The notes under the pieces: model-generated
Told to the model about the DNA's origin: nothing
What the model saw: the letters and a program-made list of their open reading frames with translations, nothing else
The model's database searches: none
Made by a program: the position numbers and the translations under genes
Source of the DNA: Bradyrhizobium sp. dw_411
GTDB taxonomy: Bacteria > Pseudomonadota > Alphaproteobacteria > Rhizobiales > Xanthobacteraceae
Assembly (NCBI RefSeq): GCF_018449695.1
Contig: NZ_JAAVUY010000006.1
Coordinates: 124,001 to 188,000, forward strand
DNA: 64,000 bases
Direction: 5' to 3'
In this document: in pieces, positions 9,185 to 18,830 of the stretch
Numbering within the stretch: the stretch's first letter is position 1
Layout of the letters: every line of letters starts with the position of its first letter

Positions 9185-9300
9185 GCCGTCTGCCCTCTCT
9201 CCCGCTTGCGGGGAGAGTTGGAGAGGGGGCAGCCCACGCAAGGTGCCCCCGTAGCGGCCCCACCCTAACCCTCCCCGCAAGCGCGGGAGAGGGAACGTTC
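9185..9300. repeat. Inverted GC-rich repeat (CTCTCCC-GCTTGCGGGGAGAG type)
   Basis: Two arms, CTCTCCCGCTTGCGGGGAGA near 9198 and CCTCCCCGCAAGCGCGGGAG near 9270, form local hairpins and face each other as an inverted pair. Related copies occur near 30.8 kb and 48.3 kb. The element is non-coding and lies between the trp promoter and the next gene. Confidence 0.6.
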
Positions 9301-9398
9301 TCGCGCCAGCCGATGGACTGTGGGTCAGACCGCTCGCCTGATCCTGAAAATTTGCGTAGGATTCGATCAAGATCACAAAAGAACGCGGGAGGCGCGCG

Positions 9399-10394
9399 AT
9401 GCCAGTGCAGGCTCTGGGGTATGCCGGGTTCGGCTCGGCCGCGCTCGATGACTGGCGGCAATTCGGCACCGGGCTGGTCGGGCTGCAGGCGGTGGAACGC
9501 AGTTCTTCCCTGCTGGCGTTCCGGATGGACGACCGCAAGCAGCGCATCGTGATCGACCGTTCGATGCCGGAAGGCGCGCGTTTCTTCGGCTGGGAGGTCG
9601 CCGATGCGGCCGCGCTGGACGCCCTCGCGGCACGGCTGGAACAGGCCAAAGTCAGCGTCACCGCCGAGCCGCAAACGCTGGCCGATGCGAGGCGCGTTGG
9701 CCGGCTGATTTCGTTTCACGATCCCGCGGGCAATCGGCTGGAGGCGTTTTACGGCGCCGAGATCGACGATACGCCGTTCAGTCCGGGCCGCTCAATTTCA
9801 GGATTCCGCACCGGGCCGCTCGGGCTGGGGCACGCGGTGCTGACGGTCGAGAACCTCGAGCCGGTCATGGCGTTCTATGTCGACGTGCTTGGATTCGCGC
9901 TGAGCGACTACATCGAAAAGCCGTTCCGCGCCTATTTCTTCCACATCAACGCCCGGCATCACTCGCTGGCCCTGATCGAGACCGGCAAGAACGGTATGCA
10001 TCATCTGATGGTGGAGCTGTTTTCGCTCGATGATGTCGGTCAGTCCTATGACATTGCACTGACCCAGCCCGATCGCGTCAATGTCACGCTCGGCCGCCAC
10101 ACCAACGATCTCATGACCTCGTTCTACGCCAAAAGCCCATCGTCATTCATGATCGAATGCGGTTGGGGCGGCCGCGAGATCGAGCCTTCGACATGGAAAC
10201 CGTTCGAGATGCACGCCGGCCCGAGCCTGTGGGGTCATGAGCGCGTCTGGCTGCCGCCGGCCGATCGCGAAGTCGCGCGCGAAATGCGCATGCGCGCTGC
10301 GGCTTCGGGCCTACGCGCGCCGGTCCAGGTGATGGATGGCAATTACAAGCTTATGTCGGGCACGTGTGCGTGGTGGGATGGGGTGAAGGGCTGA
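9399..10394 (+). CDS. Extradiol ring-cleavage dioxygenase-like VOC protein
   Basis: A 331-aa two-domain vicinal-oxygen-chelate protein like 2,3-dihydroxybiphenyl 1,2-dioxygenase (BphC), which opens catechol rings beside the hydroxyl pair using Fe(II). Aligning by eye with BphC, the metal ligands would be His145 (GLGHAVL), His202 (MHHLMVEL) and Glu253 (MIECGWG). The active-site residues His188, His234 and Tyr243 are also kept, so it should be catalytic. The natural aromatic substrate is not predictable. No ring-hydroxylating oxygenase or meta-pathway gene is adjacent, though a dienelactone hydrolase homologue lies convergent just downstream. The C-terminal 60 residues extend beyond the VOC core. 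Confidence 0.85.
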   Translation: MPVQALGYAGFGSAALDDWRQFGTGLVGLQAVERSSSLLAFRMDDRKQRIVIDRSMPEGARFFGWEVADAAALDALAARLEQAKVSVTAEPQTLADARRVGRLISFHDPAGNRLEAFYGAEIDDTPFSPGRSISGFRTGPLGLGHAVLTVENLEPVMAFYVDVLGFALSDYIEKPFRAYFFHINARHHSLALIETGKNGMHHLMVELFSLDDVGQSYDIALTQPDRVNVTLGRHTNDLMTSFYAKSPSSFMIECGWGGREIEPSTWKPFEMHAGPSLWGHERVWLPPADREVAREMRMRAAASGLRAPVQVMDGNYKLMSGTCAWWDGVKG

Positions 10395-10404
10395 TTGGTC
10401 CCTC

Positions 10405-10534
10405 AACGTCGTCCCGGCCTTGAGCCGGGACCCATAACCACCGGCAGTTGTGGTTACGGGAGGTCGTCGAACACCGTCTTCTAAACTGGCGAGCACGGCG
10501 TATGGGTCCCGGCCTTCGCCGGGACGACGATTCA
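10405..10534. repeat. Palindromic repeat pair (GTCCCGGC...GCCGGGAC)
   Basis: The gap between two convergent genes holds CGTCCCGGCCTTGAGCCGGG near 10413 and GGTCCCGGCCTTCGCCGGGA near 10505, each a hairpin, arranged as an inverted pair. This is a common intergenic element of the group and may act as a bidirectional transcription stop. Confidence 0.65.
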
Positions 10535-10541
10535 ATATGCC

Positions 10542-11216
10542 CTACCCCAAATGCTTCCGGAAAAACTCCGTCGCCCTGCCCCATGCCAGTTCCGCCGCTT
10601 CGCGGTCATGCACCGACTGGCGCTGTTCGTTGACGAAGGCGTGGTCGGCGTCATAGCGGAACAGTTCGAGTGACTTGCCGGCGGCCTTCATGCCGTTCGC
10701 GAAGGCATCGACCAGTTGCGGCGTGCACCAGTCGTCCTTGTTGGCAAAATGGGCCTGCAGCGGAATCTTGATATCCGCCGGCTTTGCCGCCGCTTCCGGC
10801 GGGATGCCGTAGAACACCACGCCTGCGGTCAGTTCCGGAATTTTGGCAGCGCCGATGATGGTGACCGCGCCGCCGAGGCAGAAACCGGTCAGGCCGACCT
10901 TGGCGCCGTTCTTGCCGAGATACTGTGCGGCGCCGCGCACGGTCTGCGTGGTGGCGTCCATGAAATCCAGCGAGTTCATCTCTTTGCCGGCCGCGTCCGT
11001 ATCGTGATACGGCACCACCTTGCCGGCATAGAGATCGGGCGCCAGCGCATCGAAGCCAGCCACTGCGAAGCGATCGCACAGCCCCTTGATCTGCTCTGAG
11101 AGCCCCCACCATTCCTGGATCACGACCACGCCCGGCGCGTTGCCCCGCGCTGCGTTGGCGAGATAGCCGTTGGCGTCCTTGCCATCCGGACGCTTGAACG
11201 AAATGCTGGTGCCCAT
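10542..11216 (-). CDS. Dienelactone hydrolase family protein
   Basis: A 224-aa alpha/beta hydrolase of the dienelactone hydrolase family. The predicted catalytic set is Cys113 in GFCLGG (Cys nucleophile rather than Ser), Asp161 or Asp162, and His192 in DADHAF, with Glu35 in QEWWG positioned as in ClcD. True dienelactone hydrolases act in the ortho-cleavage of chlorocatechols. Many homologues have other or unknown substrates, so the precise reaction is open. I chose the ATG at 11216 because GGAGGAACCC directly precedes it and the DLH domain starts at once. A start at 11282 would add 22 residues without family support. Confidence 0.87.
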   Translation of the reverse strand: MGTSISFKRPDGKDANGYLANAARGNAPGVVVIQEWWGLSEQIKGLCDRFAVAGFDALAPDLYAGKVVPYHDTDAAGKEMNSLDFMDATTQTVRGAAQYLGKNGAKVGLTGFCLGGAVTIIGAAKIPELTAGVVFYGIPPEAAAKPADIKIPLQAHFANKDDWCTPQLVDAFANGMKAAGKSLELFRYDADHAFVNEQRQSVHDREAAELAWGRATEFFRKHLG

Positions 11217-11294
11217 GGGTTCCTCCGGTGGTTTTGACGAAGCTTTCGCGGCTAGTTTGTCTGTGACGTGGCCGGGAAGCAATTAAACTCCGTC

Positions 11295-11370
11295 CATTCC
11301 GGCGCGATGCGCAGCATCGAGACCGGAATCTCGAGATTCCGGGCTCGTCCTTCGGACGCCCCGGAATGAC
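11295..11370. repeat. Intergenic repeat family B, copy 1
   Basis: A palindromic unit of the form ATTCCGG...CCGGAATCTCGAGATTCCGG...CCGGAATGAC. It has the same ends and central GAATCTCGAGATTC palindrome as copies near 37.75, 40.80, 46.24 and 46.86 kb. Confidence 0.75.
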
Positions 11371-11383
11371 GAACGACAGCCAA

Positions 11384-11410
11384 CAAAAAAGCCCCCGCGG
11401 GGGCTTTTTC
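11384..11410 (-). terminator. Bidirectional Rho-independent terminator after fbcH
   Basis: A self-complementary GCCCCCGCGGGGGC stem is flanked by AAAAAA on one side and TTTTT on the other. It sits just past the fbcH stop codon and should end the bc1 transcript (minus strand). The A/T tracts on both sides would also stop plus-strand transcription. Confidence 0.85.
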
Positions 11411-11432
11411 AATTCACATGATCGCGACAGGC

Positions 11433-13490
11433 TTAGTGCGCGTCGGCCCAGACCTTCTTCTTGGTCCAGAACATCAGACCGGCGAAGATGATCAGGAACA
11501 CGAATACCTGCAGCCCAAGCCGCTTGCGGGCTTCCATATGCGGCTCCGCGGCCCACATCAGGAACGTGGTGACGTCATGGGAGTATTGCGCCAGCGTCGC
11601 CGGAGCGCCGTCGTCGAACGTGACCTGACCGTCGGACAGCGGTTTCGGCATCTTGATCGCGTGGCCGGGGAAGTACTTGTTGTAGTAGGTGCCCTCGGGC
11701 AACGTCACATCCGCCGGCTTCTTGTCGAAACCCTGCAGGATCGCGCTGACGTAGTTCGGCCCCTGCTCCTGGAATTGGGTGAAGAAGTCGAAGATGAACT
11801 GCGGAAAGCCGCGCTCATACGAACGAGCCTTGGTGATCAGCGACAGATCCGGCGGCAGGCCGCCGCCATTGGCCGCGCGGGCGGCCTGATCGTTCGGGAA
11901 CGGCGACGGGAAGTAGTCGGCGGCGCGGCCGGGCCGGTCGAACATATCGCCGGCGTCGTTCGGGCCATCCTTGATCTTGTATTCGGACGCCAGCGCTGCG
12001 ACCTGGGCCACCGAATAGCCCGGACCATCCGCGTCGGCGAGATTACGGAATGCGATATACGACAATCCGTGGCAGCTCGAGCAGACTTCCTTGTAGATCT
12101 TCAGGCCGCGCTGCAGAGAGCCGCGATCGTATTTTCCGAACGGCCCGGCAAACGACCATTTCTCCGAGGGCGGCACGGGCGACTCTTCGGCCCGCGCGTT
12201 CTGCACGCTGCCGGCGAACAGGGCGCCAGCCACAGCGAACATGATCGCCACCGACGCGACCGCCTTGCCGGACTTCGACAGCACGTCATCGGCGATCGAA
12301 TTGGGCAGCGGCCGCGGCTTTTCGATCCGGCTCAGAAGCGGCAGCAGGACCAGGAAATAGCCGAAGTAGCAGACGGTCAGGATACGGCCGGCGATCACAT
12401 AGATGCCTTCCGGCGGCTGCGCGCCGAGATAGCCCAGCAGGATGCAGATCACGACGAAGATCCAGAAGAACTGCTTGGCCAGCGGACGATATTTCGACGA
12501 GCGCGTCTTGGCACTGTCGAGCCAGGGCAGGAATGCCAGCACGATGATCGCCGAGAACATCGCGATCACGCCCGCGAGCTTGTTCGGGATCGAACGCAGG
12601 ATCGCGTAGAACGGCAGGTAGTACCATTCGGGCACGATGTGCGCCGGGGTCACGCCGGGATTGGCGGGGATGTAGTTGTCGGCGTCGCCGAGATAGTTCG
12701 GCATGTAGAAGATGAACCAGGCGAAGAACAGCAGGAAGCAGGAAACACCGAATGCGTCCTTGATGGTCGCGTAGGGCGTGAACGGCACCGTGTCTTTTTC
12801 AGTCTTCGGCTCGACGCCGGCCGGATTGTTCTGGCCCGCGACATGCAGCGCCCAGATGTGCAACACGACCACGCCGGCGATGACGAACGGCAGCAGATAG
12901 TGCAGCGAGAAGAAGCGGTTCAAGGTCGGGTTACCGACGGAATAGCCGCCCCACAGCAGGGTCACGATGCTGTCGCCGACATAGGGAACGGCCGAGAACA
13001 GGTTGGTGATGACGGTGGCACCCCAGAAGCTCATCTGGCCCCACGGCAGCACATAGCCCAGGAAGCCCGTCGCCATCATCAGCAGGTAGATGATCACGCC
13101 GAGGATCCAGAGGACTTCACGGGGTTCCTTGTATGAACCGTAATACAGGCCGCGGAACATATGGATGTAGACGGCGATAAAGAACATCGAGGCGCCGGCG
13201 GCGTGCATGTTGCGCAGCAGCCAGCCGTAGTTCACGTCGCGCACGAGGCTTTCGACCGACTTGAAGGCGAGATCGGCATTCGGCGTGTAGTGCATCGCCA
13301 GGATGATGCCGGTCAGGATTTGCACCCCGAGCATCATCGAAAGGATGGCGCCGAAGGTCCACCAGTAATTGAGGTTACGCGGCGTCGGGTAGGCCACGAA
13401 GGAGGAATGGACAAGCCCGATAATCGGGAGACGCCGTTCGAGCCACTTCAAGGCGGGATGGGTCGGCTGGTATTCGGATGGTCCGCTCAT
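11433..13490 (-). CDS. fbcH: Cytochrome b/c1 fusion precursor of the bc1 complex
   Basis: A 685-aa precursor carrying both heme subunits of ubiquinol:cytochrome c reductase in the inner membrane. Residues 1-400 are cytochrome b, with heme ligands His96, His110, His197 and His211 (spacing of 14 in each helix) and the PEWY quinol-site motif at 287-290. Residues about 405-434 are a hydrophobic segment ending in ARAEE that looks like an internal signal peptide. Residues 435-685 are cytochrome c1, with the heme-binding CSSCH at 470-474 and a C-terminal membrane anchor. The fusion with later proteolytic split is known from Bradyrhizobium japonicum fbcH and is a strong taxonomic hint. It follows the Rieske gene in one operon. 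Confidence 0.97.
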   Translation of the reverse strand: MSGPSEYQPTHPALKWLERRLPIIGLVHSSFVAYPTPRNLNYWWTFGAILSMMLGVQILTGIILAMHYTPNADLAFKSVESLVRDVNYGWLLRNMHAAGASMFFIAVYIHMFRGLYYGSYKEPREVLWILGVIIYLLMMATGFLGYVLPWGQMSFWGATVITNLFSAVPYVGDSIVTLLWGGYSVGNPTLNRFFSLHYLLPFVIAGVVVLHIWALHVAGQNNPAGVEPKTEKDTVPFTPYATIKDAFGVSCFLLFFAWFIFYMPNYLGDADNYIPANPGVTPAHIVPEWYYLPFYAILRSIPNKLAGVIAMFSAIIVLAFLPWLDSAKTRSSKYRPLAKQFFWIFVVICILLGYLGAQPPEGIYVIAGRILTVCYFGYFLVLLPLLSRIEKPRPLPNSIADDVLSKSGKAVASVAIMFAVAGALFAGSVQNARAEESPVPPSEKWSFAGPFGKYDRGSLQRGLKIYKEVCSSCHGLSYIAFRNLADADGPGYSVAQVAALASEYKIKDGPNDAGDMFDRPGRAADYFPSPFPNDQAARAANGGGLPPDLSLITKARSYERGFPQFIFDFFTQFQEQGPNYVSAILQGFDKKPADVTLPEGTYYNKYFPGHAIKMPKPLSDGQVTFDDGAPATLAQYSHDVTTFLMWAAEPHMEARKRLGLQVFVFLIIFAGLMFWTKKKVWADAH

Positions 13491-13555
13491 GATGCGATCC
13501 CTGGGGAAGTAAGACGGAGCGACGGGCTTATAGTCTCGGACAAAGTATCCGAGGC

Positions 13556-14083
13556 TCAGCCAATCTGGATTTTGGTGTCGGAAACGAATTGATAGGGCGG
13601 CACCGGCAGGTTGGCTGGCGCGGGTCCCTGACGGATACGACCGGAGGAGTCGTACTGAGAACCATGGCAGGGGCAGAAGAAGCCGTCGTAATTGCCTTCA
13701 TGAGCGATCGGGATGCAACCGAGATGGGTGCAGATGCCGATCACGACCAGCCACTGGTCATGGCCGTCCTTGACCCGGGATTGATCGGTCGCCGGATCCG
13801 GCAGGCTCGCGACGGGCACCGCACGGGCCTCGTCGATCTGCTTCTTGGTCCGGTGGCTGATGTAGATCGGCTTGCCCCGCCAGAATACCTTGATGTCCTG
13901 TCCCTCGGCGATCGGCGTCAGATCGACCTCGATCGGCGCGCCGGCCGCGATGGTCGAGGCGTCCGGATTCATCTGGGAGATGAACGGCCACGCGGTAAAT
14001 ACCGTACCGACGGCGGCGGCAGCTCCGGTTGCAACAAAAAGGAAATCACGGCGTGTGGTACCCGCCGAAGACGCTGTCGTCAC
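13556..14083 (-). CDS. petA: Rieske iron-sulfur subunit of the bc1 complex
   Basis: A 175-aa subunit, also called fbcF, that passes electrons from quinol to cytochrome c1 through a 2Fe-2S cluster. The cluster-binding motifs CTHLGC and CPCHGS are present. The N-terminus has a twin-arginine TRRDFLF motif followed by a hydrophobic stretch, so it is Tat-exported and stays membrane-anchored. I chose the GTG at 14083 ([14 protein letters not shown]), which gives the standard family length and has AGAAAGGG upstream. An ATG 37 codons further up would add a tail that does not look like the family. It lies 65 bp upstream of fbcH. Confidence 0.95.
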   Translation of the reverse strand: MTTASSAGTTRRDFLFVATGAAAAVGTVFTAWPFISQMNPDASTIAAGAPIEVDLTPIAEGQDIKVFWRGKPIYISHRTKKQIDEARAVPVASLPDPATDQSRVKDGHDQWLVVIGICTHLGCIPIAHEGNYDGFFCPCHGSQYDSSGRIRQGPAPANLPVPPYQFVSDTKIQIG

Positions 14084-14361
14084 GATTCCAAACCCTTTCT
14101 CGGCTGCAGCCGGTGGAACCGCCCCAGGCAACGCATGAACGAAGCAAGGGTGGCTGCCGGCGCCCGCGACCCCCGCGGCGGCAGTAAAGACCACTTCTCC
14201 CGGCCAATCGGGCGGAACAAGCAGTCCAGAATCGTTCTATTGGCACCCTTGCCGGACGAGCGCAAGCCCGCTATCGGCTGGCTCGCGTGCAATGCACTAA
14301 TTCCGCGCATAGCGATGATTTATTCCGACATTTCACGAGACACCCAAACGGCCGTCACATA
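14084..14361. other. Divergent control region petA / trmL
   Basis: A 278-bp non-coding gap between the bc1 operon (minus) and trmL (plus) that must hold both promoters. I could not assign convincing -35/-10 boxes or an operator by eye. Confidence 0.4.
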
Positions 14362-14829
14362 ATGCAGATCGCGCTTTTCCAGCCCGACATTCCCCAGAAC
14401 ACCGGCACGATTCTGCGGCTCTGCGCCTGCCTGGACGTCACCGCCCACATCATCGAACCCGCGGGTTTTCCGGTCTCCGACCGGCATTTCCGCCGCTCCG
14501 GCATGGATTACCTCGACCAGGTGACCCTGATGCGCCATGATTCATGGGCCAAATTCCAGGAATGGCGCCACGAAGCGCGTTACCGCCTGCTTCTTTTCAC
14601 CACCAAGGGCGCCGTCTCCTATCTTGATTACCGCTACGGCGCCGATGACATTTTGCTGTTCGGGCGCGAATCCGCCGGGGTTCCGGACAACGTTGCCGCC
14701 GCCGCCGACGCGCGGCTGGTGATTCCGATCAAGCCCGGCCTGCGCTCGCTGAATATTGCGATGGCGACCGCCATGGCCTTGGGCGAGGCGTTGCGGCAAA
14801 CCAGAGCCGGTAACGGCCCGCAAAGTTAG
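14362..14829 (+). CDS. trmL: tRNA (cytidine/uridine-34-2'-O)-methyltransferase
   Basis: A 155-aa SPOUT-family methyltransferase that methylates the 2'-O of the wobble base in certain tRNA-Leu species. It has the short single-domain TrmL form: IALFQPDIPQNTGTILRLCA at the start, LLFGRESAGVP in the middle, and the trefoil-knot segment IPIKPGLRSLNIAMA that binds S-adenosylmethionine. The ATG at 14362 begins exactly at the family N-terminus. An upstream in-frame start would add 25 unrelated residues. hemF follows 24 bp downstream and is probably co-transcribed. Confidence 0.93.
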   Translation: MQIALFQPDIPQNTGTILRLCACLDVTAHIIEPAGFPVSDRHFRRSGMDYLDQVTLMRHDSWAKFQEWRHEARYRLLLFTTKGAVSYLDYRYGADDILLFGRESAGVPDNVAAAADARLVIPIKPGLRSLNIAMATAMALGEALRQTRAGNGPQS

Positions 14830-14853
14830 GCATTTGAAGTTAGGCATTGGGAC

Positions 14854-15741
14854 ATGAATATTTCCGTGATCGACGATCGCAAGGCGCGCGCCCGGACCTG
14901 GTTCGAGGCGCTGCGCGACCAGCTTTGCCTGGCCTTCGAGCGGCTGGAAGACGATGCGCCGGCCGCGCTCTACCCCGGCGAGGCCGGGCGTTTCGTGCGC
15001 ACGCCCTGGGAACGCACCGACCATGCCGGCGAGAGCGGCGGTGGCGGCGTGATGAGCCTGATGCACGGGCGGCTGTTCGAGAAGATCGGCGTGCACTGCT
15101 CAACGGTGCATGGCGAGTTCGCCCCTGAATTCCGCGCCCAGATCGCCGGCGCCGCGGACGATCCGCGGTTCTGGGCGTCCGGCATTTCGATCATTGGCCA
15201 TCCGCGCAATCCGCATGTCCCGGCCGTGCACATGAACACGCGCTTTGTAGTGACGACCAAGGCCTGGTTCGGCGGCGGCGCGGATCTGACCCCCGTGCTG
15301 GACCGGCGGCGCACGCAGCAAGACGCCGACACGATCGCGTTTCATGAGGCGATGAAGTCCGCCTGCGACGGCCACAATGGCGTCGCGGACTACGACAAGT
15401 ACAAGGCCTGGTGCGACGAATATTTCTATCTGCCGCATCGCAAGGAGCCGCGCGGCATCGGCGGCATTTTCTACGACCATCATGATTCCGGCGACTGGGA
15501 CGCCGATCTCGGCTTTACGCAGGAAGTCGGCCGCGCCTTTGCGAAAATCTATCCCGAACTGGTGCGCCGGAATTTCAACTCGCCGTGGACCGCGACCGAG
15601 CGCGAAGAGCAGTTGATCCGCCGCGGCCGCTATGTCGAGTTCAACCTGCTCTACGATCGAGGCACCACGTTTGGCCTCAAGACCGGTGGCAATGTCGATT
15701 CGATCCTGTCCTCGATGCCGCCGGAAGTGAAGTGGCCGTGA
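14854..15741 (+). CDS. hemF: Oxygen-dependent coproporphyrinogen III oxidase
   Basis: Performs the aerobic decarboxylation of coproporphyrinogen III to protoporphyrinogen IX in heme synthesis, in the cytoplasm. The 295-aa length fits HemF. Recognisable blocks are [32 protein letters not shown], the [11 protein letters not shown] motif and [16 protein letters not shown] near the C-terminus. The last of these is the family signature. It lies downstream of trmL on the same strand and on the other side of the bc1 genes, whose cytochromes need its product. Confidence 0.96.
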   Translation: MNISVIDDRKARARTWFEALRDQLCLAFERLEDDAPAALYPGEAGRFVRTPWERTDHAGESGGGGVMSLMHGRLFEKIGVHCSTVHGEFAPEFRAQIAGAADDPRFWASGISIIGHPRNPHVPAVHMNTRFVVTTKAWFGGGADLTPVLDRRRTQQDADTIAFHEAMKSACDGHNGVADYDKYKAWCDEYFYLPHRKEPRGIGGIFYDHHDSGDWDADLGFTQEVGRAFAKIYPELVRRNFNSPWTATEREEQLIRRGRYVEFNLLYDRGTTFGLKTGGNVDSILSSMPPEVKWP

Positions 15742-15996
15742 CGCCGGCGCGCGACCGGCGCTGAACGCAGTTCCACCGCTGCTTTCGCTTTGGTTATTCA
15801 AGCCCGTCGAGGCGGCGACAGCCCCGCCGGCATAACCCAAATTTCAGAACAAATTCGGACTGGTTCAGCCCGATTTCAGGACGGCCGGCCGCCGCCTGCC
15901 TATGAACTTGCACCCTTCGATCGCGGAAAATGGACCCGGGATAATCCCCTCGAGGCGAGCCAACGCGGATCAAGGTTTCATCAAGGAGTTCTTGCC

Positions 15997-16833
15997 ATGA
16001 CCACACATACGCATCATTCCGCCCCGACCCAGTACGTCGAGGCCAACGGCATCCGCTTCGCCTATCGGCGCTTCGGCAAGACCGGCGGCGTGCCGATTGT
16101 CATGAACGTGCATTTCCGCGGCACCATGGATCATTGGGATCCGGCGATCACCGATGGGCTGGCCCAGCAGCGCGAGGTGATCCTGTTTGACAATGCGGGC
16201 GTCGGCGCGAGCTCGGGCGAGGTGCCGGCGACTTTCCCCGATATGGCGCGGGACGCGATCGCCTTCATCAAGGCGCTCGGGATCAGCAAGGCTGACATCC
16301 TGGGGTATTCGATCGGCGGCAAGATCGCGCAGGAGATCGCCGTGCAAGCGCCCGATCTGGTGCGCAAGCTGGTACTGGTCGGCACCGGCCCGCGCGGCGC
16401 CGACACTGCCGCCAGCAAATCCGCCGAGATCTTCTCTGCGACTTATGATCCGCCCGAACATCTCTGGATCGCCGCGCATTTCTCGTCCTCTCCCGCCGGT
16501 CGGGCGGCCGGTCTCGAGTACCTCGAACGTAAGCACCGTCGCCGCGACCGCAGTCCCGAGGTCAGCGAGGCATCCGCCGCCACGCAGTTCCAGGCGATCG
16601 TCAAATCGAACGAGAAGGTCGATGGCGTTCTGGACTATCTGGCTGAAATTCATCATCCGGCGCTCGTCGTGCATGGCAAAAACGACCTGATCATTCCCAC
16701 GGTCAACGGCCTCACCTTGCAACAGCACCTGCCGAACGCGCAGCTCATCATATATCCGGATTCCAATCACGCTCCCTTCTACCAGTATCCGGAACTCTTC
16801 CTGGCCCATGCAGCCCTGTTCCTGGATGCGTGA
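15997..16833 (+). CDS. Alpha/beta hydrolase
   Basis: A 278-aa soluble alpha/beta-hydrolase. The nucleophile elbow GYSIGG places Ser105 as nucleophile. HGKNDLIIP supplies the likely acid Asp, and SNHAPFYQYPELF the catalytic His. An N-terminal His-rich tag-like segment (MTTHTHHS) precedes the fold. The family covers esterases, haloperoxidases and C-C hydrolases, and the sequence does not fix the substrate. I chose the ATG at 15997 because AAGGAGTTCTTGCC lies directly upstream. A longer frame from 15790 would add 69 residues with no domain support. The gene appears monocistronic. Confidence 0.85.
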   Translation: MTTHTHHSAPTQYVEANGIRFAYRRFGKTGGVPIVMNVHFRGTMDHWDPAITDGLAQQREVILFDNAGVGASSGEVPATFPDMARDAIAFIKALGISKADILGYSIGGKIAQEIAVQAPDLVRKLVLVGTGPRGADTAASKSAEIFSATYDPPEHLWIAAHFSSSPAGRAAGLEYLERKHRRRDRSPEVSEASAATQFQAIVKSNEKVDGVLDYLAEIHHPALVVHGKNDLIIPTVNGLTLQQHLPNAQLIIYPDSNHAPFYQYPELFLAHAALFLDA

Positions 16834-16968
16834 GGTTCTGGATGCGTGAGGCGACGTGAATTTGTCGAGCCGGTCGGCCGCGCTTCTGACGCTCCGATCG
16901 GCTCACCTCGATTAGCCTCTCCATTGAATGGCCAGCCCTGAATTTCGAGCAATACAAAAATCGAGACT

Positions 16969-17021
16969 TTTGTGTCGGCGACACAAAGCGGACGCGTGGC
17001 CGTGATCGACCTGTCATGACA
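16969..17021 (+). promoter_or_regulatory. Two short palindromes upstream of the DUF2158 gene
   Basis: TTTGTGTC-GGC-GACACAAA (16969-16987) and TGTCATGACA (17012-17021) are perfect inverted repeats ending 44 bp before the start codon. They could be operator sites or a small hairpin; no known regulator motif was matched. Confidence 0.35.
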
Positions 17022-17064
17022 TCGCGATAGGTTGAAACTCCGTCGATCAACCGAGGAACAGATC

Positions 17065-17331
17065 ATGGATTTGAAACCAGGCGATGTTGTCATTCTAAAG
17101 TCCGGCGGTCATCCGATGACGGTCGCGGAAGTACACGACGATGCGGTCGCGTGCCTGTGGATGGGCGGAGAAGGCGATCTGTTTCGCGAAACGCTTCCCC
17201 TGATCGCGCTCGAATCCGCCGACATCGCCGAGCCGGATGACGAAGAAGACGACGAGGAAAACGAAGAAGACGAGGACGAAGACGAAGATCACGACGAAAA
17301 AGCCTCGCGCAAGAAGCGCAAAGCGGCCTGA
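17065..17331 (+). CDS. DUF2158 (YodC-like) small acidic protein
   Basis: An 88-aa cytoplasmic protein. Residues 1-55 match the YodC/DUF2158 pattern: PGDVVILKSGGHPMTV, then CLWMGG. This is a small beta-barrel-like domain of unknown function. Residues 56-80 are almost only Asp and Glu, and the protein ends with a basic KKRKAA cluster. Such a charged tail suggests a binding or chaperone-like role, but that is inference. A strong terminator follows at 17423. The start is set by GAGGAACAG just upstream of the ATG; an in-frame ATG at 17032 lies before that site. Confidence 0.82.
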   Translation: MDLKPGDVVILKSGGHPMTVAEVHDDAVACLWMGGEGDLFRETLPLIALESADIAEPDDEEDDEENEEDEDEDEDHDEKASRKKRKAA

Positions 17332-17422
17332 GCAGGTCTCCCTGAATAAGGCCTTCCCTGGATAAAGGTCTTCCTGCGTAAGCCGTTTGCGTCAGTCTGT
17401 CTGCGTAGCGTAATTCCGTCTT

Positions 17423-17463
17423 GCGATGCCGCCCTTCCCCCGTTCGGCGGCATCGCTTTTTTA
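17423..17463 (+). terminator. Rho-independent terminator after the DUF2158 gene
   Basis: An 11-bp perfect stem, GCGATGCCGCC pairing with GGCGGCATCGC, with a 12-nt loop, is followed by TTTTTT. Confidence 0.9.
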
Positions 17464-17561
17464 TTTCATCTCTCCCATTCGGAGAGGTCGGCGCGTAGCG
17501 CCGGGTGAGAGGCTACGGAACAACGGTATCCAGGAGATATCGGCAAAGCCGGAAATGATCG

Positions 17562-18830
17562 TCACAGGCGGTGATCGCGGCGGAAGCGCGCCACGGTTTG
17601 ATCGGCGATGGCTTCAAGCGCTGACACCTCGATCGGGAAATTCGCTGCCAGCCAGGCGTCTTCGGCCAAAGCGAGCACATGTCCGAGCCCCGGTCCTTCG
17701 GCAATGCCGCGTGCGATGAAGTCGGCGGCCTTCAACGGAAATTTCGGCGCCTGCCAGCGTTCCGGCAAGGTAGCCAGCGCATGCCAAGACTCCGCATTGC
17801 CATCCGAATCGGTATCCGCACCGGCCCGCGCCCAGGCCAGCATCAGCCGGTCGCGATAGCGTTCCTCGCCCAACCTGTAGAGCCGCCGCCGCGCCCTCAT
17901 TTCGTCCATGCCGGCAAGCCGCCACCAGCGATGCCCCATCGAATCGAGCGTCCTGGTTTCGGCATTGGTCAATCGCAGGCGGGCCCCTAGCCGTCGCGCA
18001 TCCTCGGTCACGGCGACCGCCAGCGCGCCGAGGCGGCGAATGGGGTTGGGCGCCAATCCGAGTTGACGTTCCACCGACACCATGGCCGCAAAAGTCCCGG
18101 TATAGGCGACGCCGCCGAAGATCGGCAGCAACAGCCCGCCGTCGGCCATCGCCGTGACCGCGTCGGCGGCGCCTTTGGCAACCATCAGCTTGAGCATTTC
18201 CATGCGCATGCGCTCGGCCGAAAGCGTGGCAAGGCCGGCCCGCCCGCCGATGCAGGCGAGATAGCCTGCGCGATCGGGTTCACCTTCGCCATGGGCGGCA
18301 TGAATGCGAAAGAACCTGAGGATGCGCAGATAATCCTCGGCAATCCGTGAGTTGGGATCGCCGATGAAGCGCACGCGCCTGGCCGCAATATCGTCGAGGC
18401 CGCTGACGTAATCGTACACCACACCCTTGGCGTCCGCGGACAGGCCGTTGATGGTAAAATCGCGCCGCTGCGCATCACGCACCCAGTCGCGGCCGAACGC
18501 GACCTTGGCCTTGCGACCGAAGGTCTCGGTATCCTCGCGCAACGTGGTGACTTCAAAGGGCTGACCGTCGACAACCAGCGTGACGGTGCCGTGATCGATG
18601 CCGGTCGGCACGCTCTTGACGCCGGCCGCCTTGGCGCGGCGGATCACCTCGGTGGGAACAGCGGTGGTGGCGATATCGACATCGTCGATCGGAATCTTCA
18701 GCAGCGAATTGCGCACCGCGCCGCCGACCACGCGCGCTTCCTCTCCATTGCCATTGAGCAATTCGAGCACGCGAGCCGCCGGACCGGGTTTGAGCCACGG
18801 CGCATCATCCGGCACGCGCGCGCCGCTCAT
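17562..18830 (-). CDS. cca: CCA-adding tRNA nucleotidyltransferase / poly(A) polymerase family
   Basis: A 422-aa class II nucleotidyltransferase of the alphaproteobacterial CCA-adding type, which completes or repairs the 3' CCA of tRNAs. The head domain has GGAVRNSLLKIPIDDVDIAT with the metal-binding DxD pair, then VTTLREDTETFGRKA and RRDFTINGLSADAKG. FIGDPNSRIAEDYLRILRFF is the neck motif. The C-terminal part is helical. Its start codon overlaps the stop of the upstream DUF6111 gene (ATGA), so it is the last gene of a coupled four-gene operon. Confidence 0.93.
   Translation of the reverse strand: MSGARVPDDAPWLKPGPAARVLELLNGNGEEARVVGGAVRNSLLKIPIDDVDIATTAVPTEVIRRAKAAGVKSVPTGIDHGTVTLVVDGQPFEVTTLREDTETFGRKAKVAFGRDWVRDAQRRDFTINGLSADAKGVVYDYVSGLDDIAARRVRFIGDPNSRIAEDYLRILRFFRIHAAHGEGEPDRAGYLACIGGRAGLATLSAERMRMEMLKLMVAKGAADAVTAMADGGLLLPIFGGVAYTGTFAAMVSVERQLGLAPNPIRRLGALAVAVTEDARRLGARLRLTNAETRTLDSMGHRWWRLAGMDEMRARRRLYRLGEERYRDRLMLAWARAGADTDSDGNAESWHALATLPERWQAPKFPLKAADFIARGIAEGPGLGHVLALAEDAWLAANFPIEVSALEAIADQTVARFRRDHRL

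Noticed and set aside
11418..13136. Long open frame on the plus strand over fbcH
   Set aside because: It is the antisense of the cytochrome b/c1 gene and its translation lacks any domain. High GC makes such shadow frames common.
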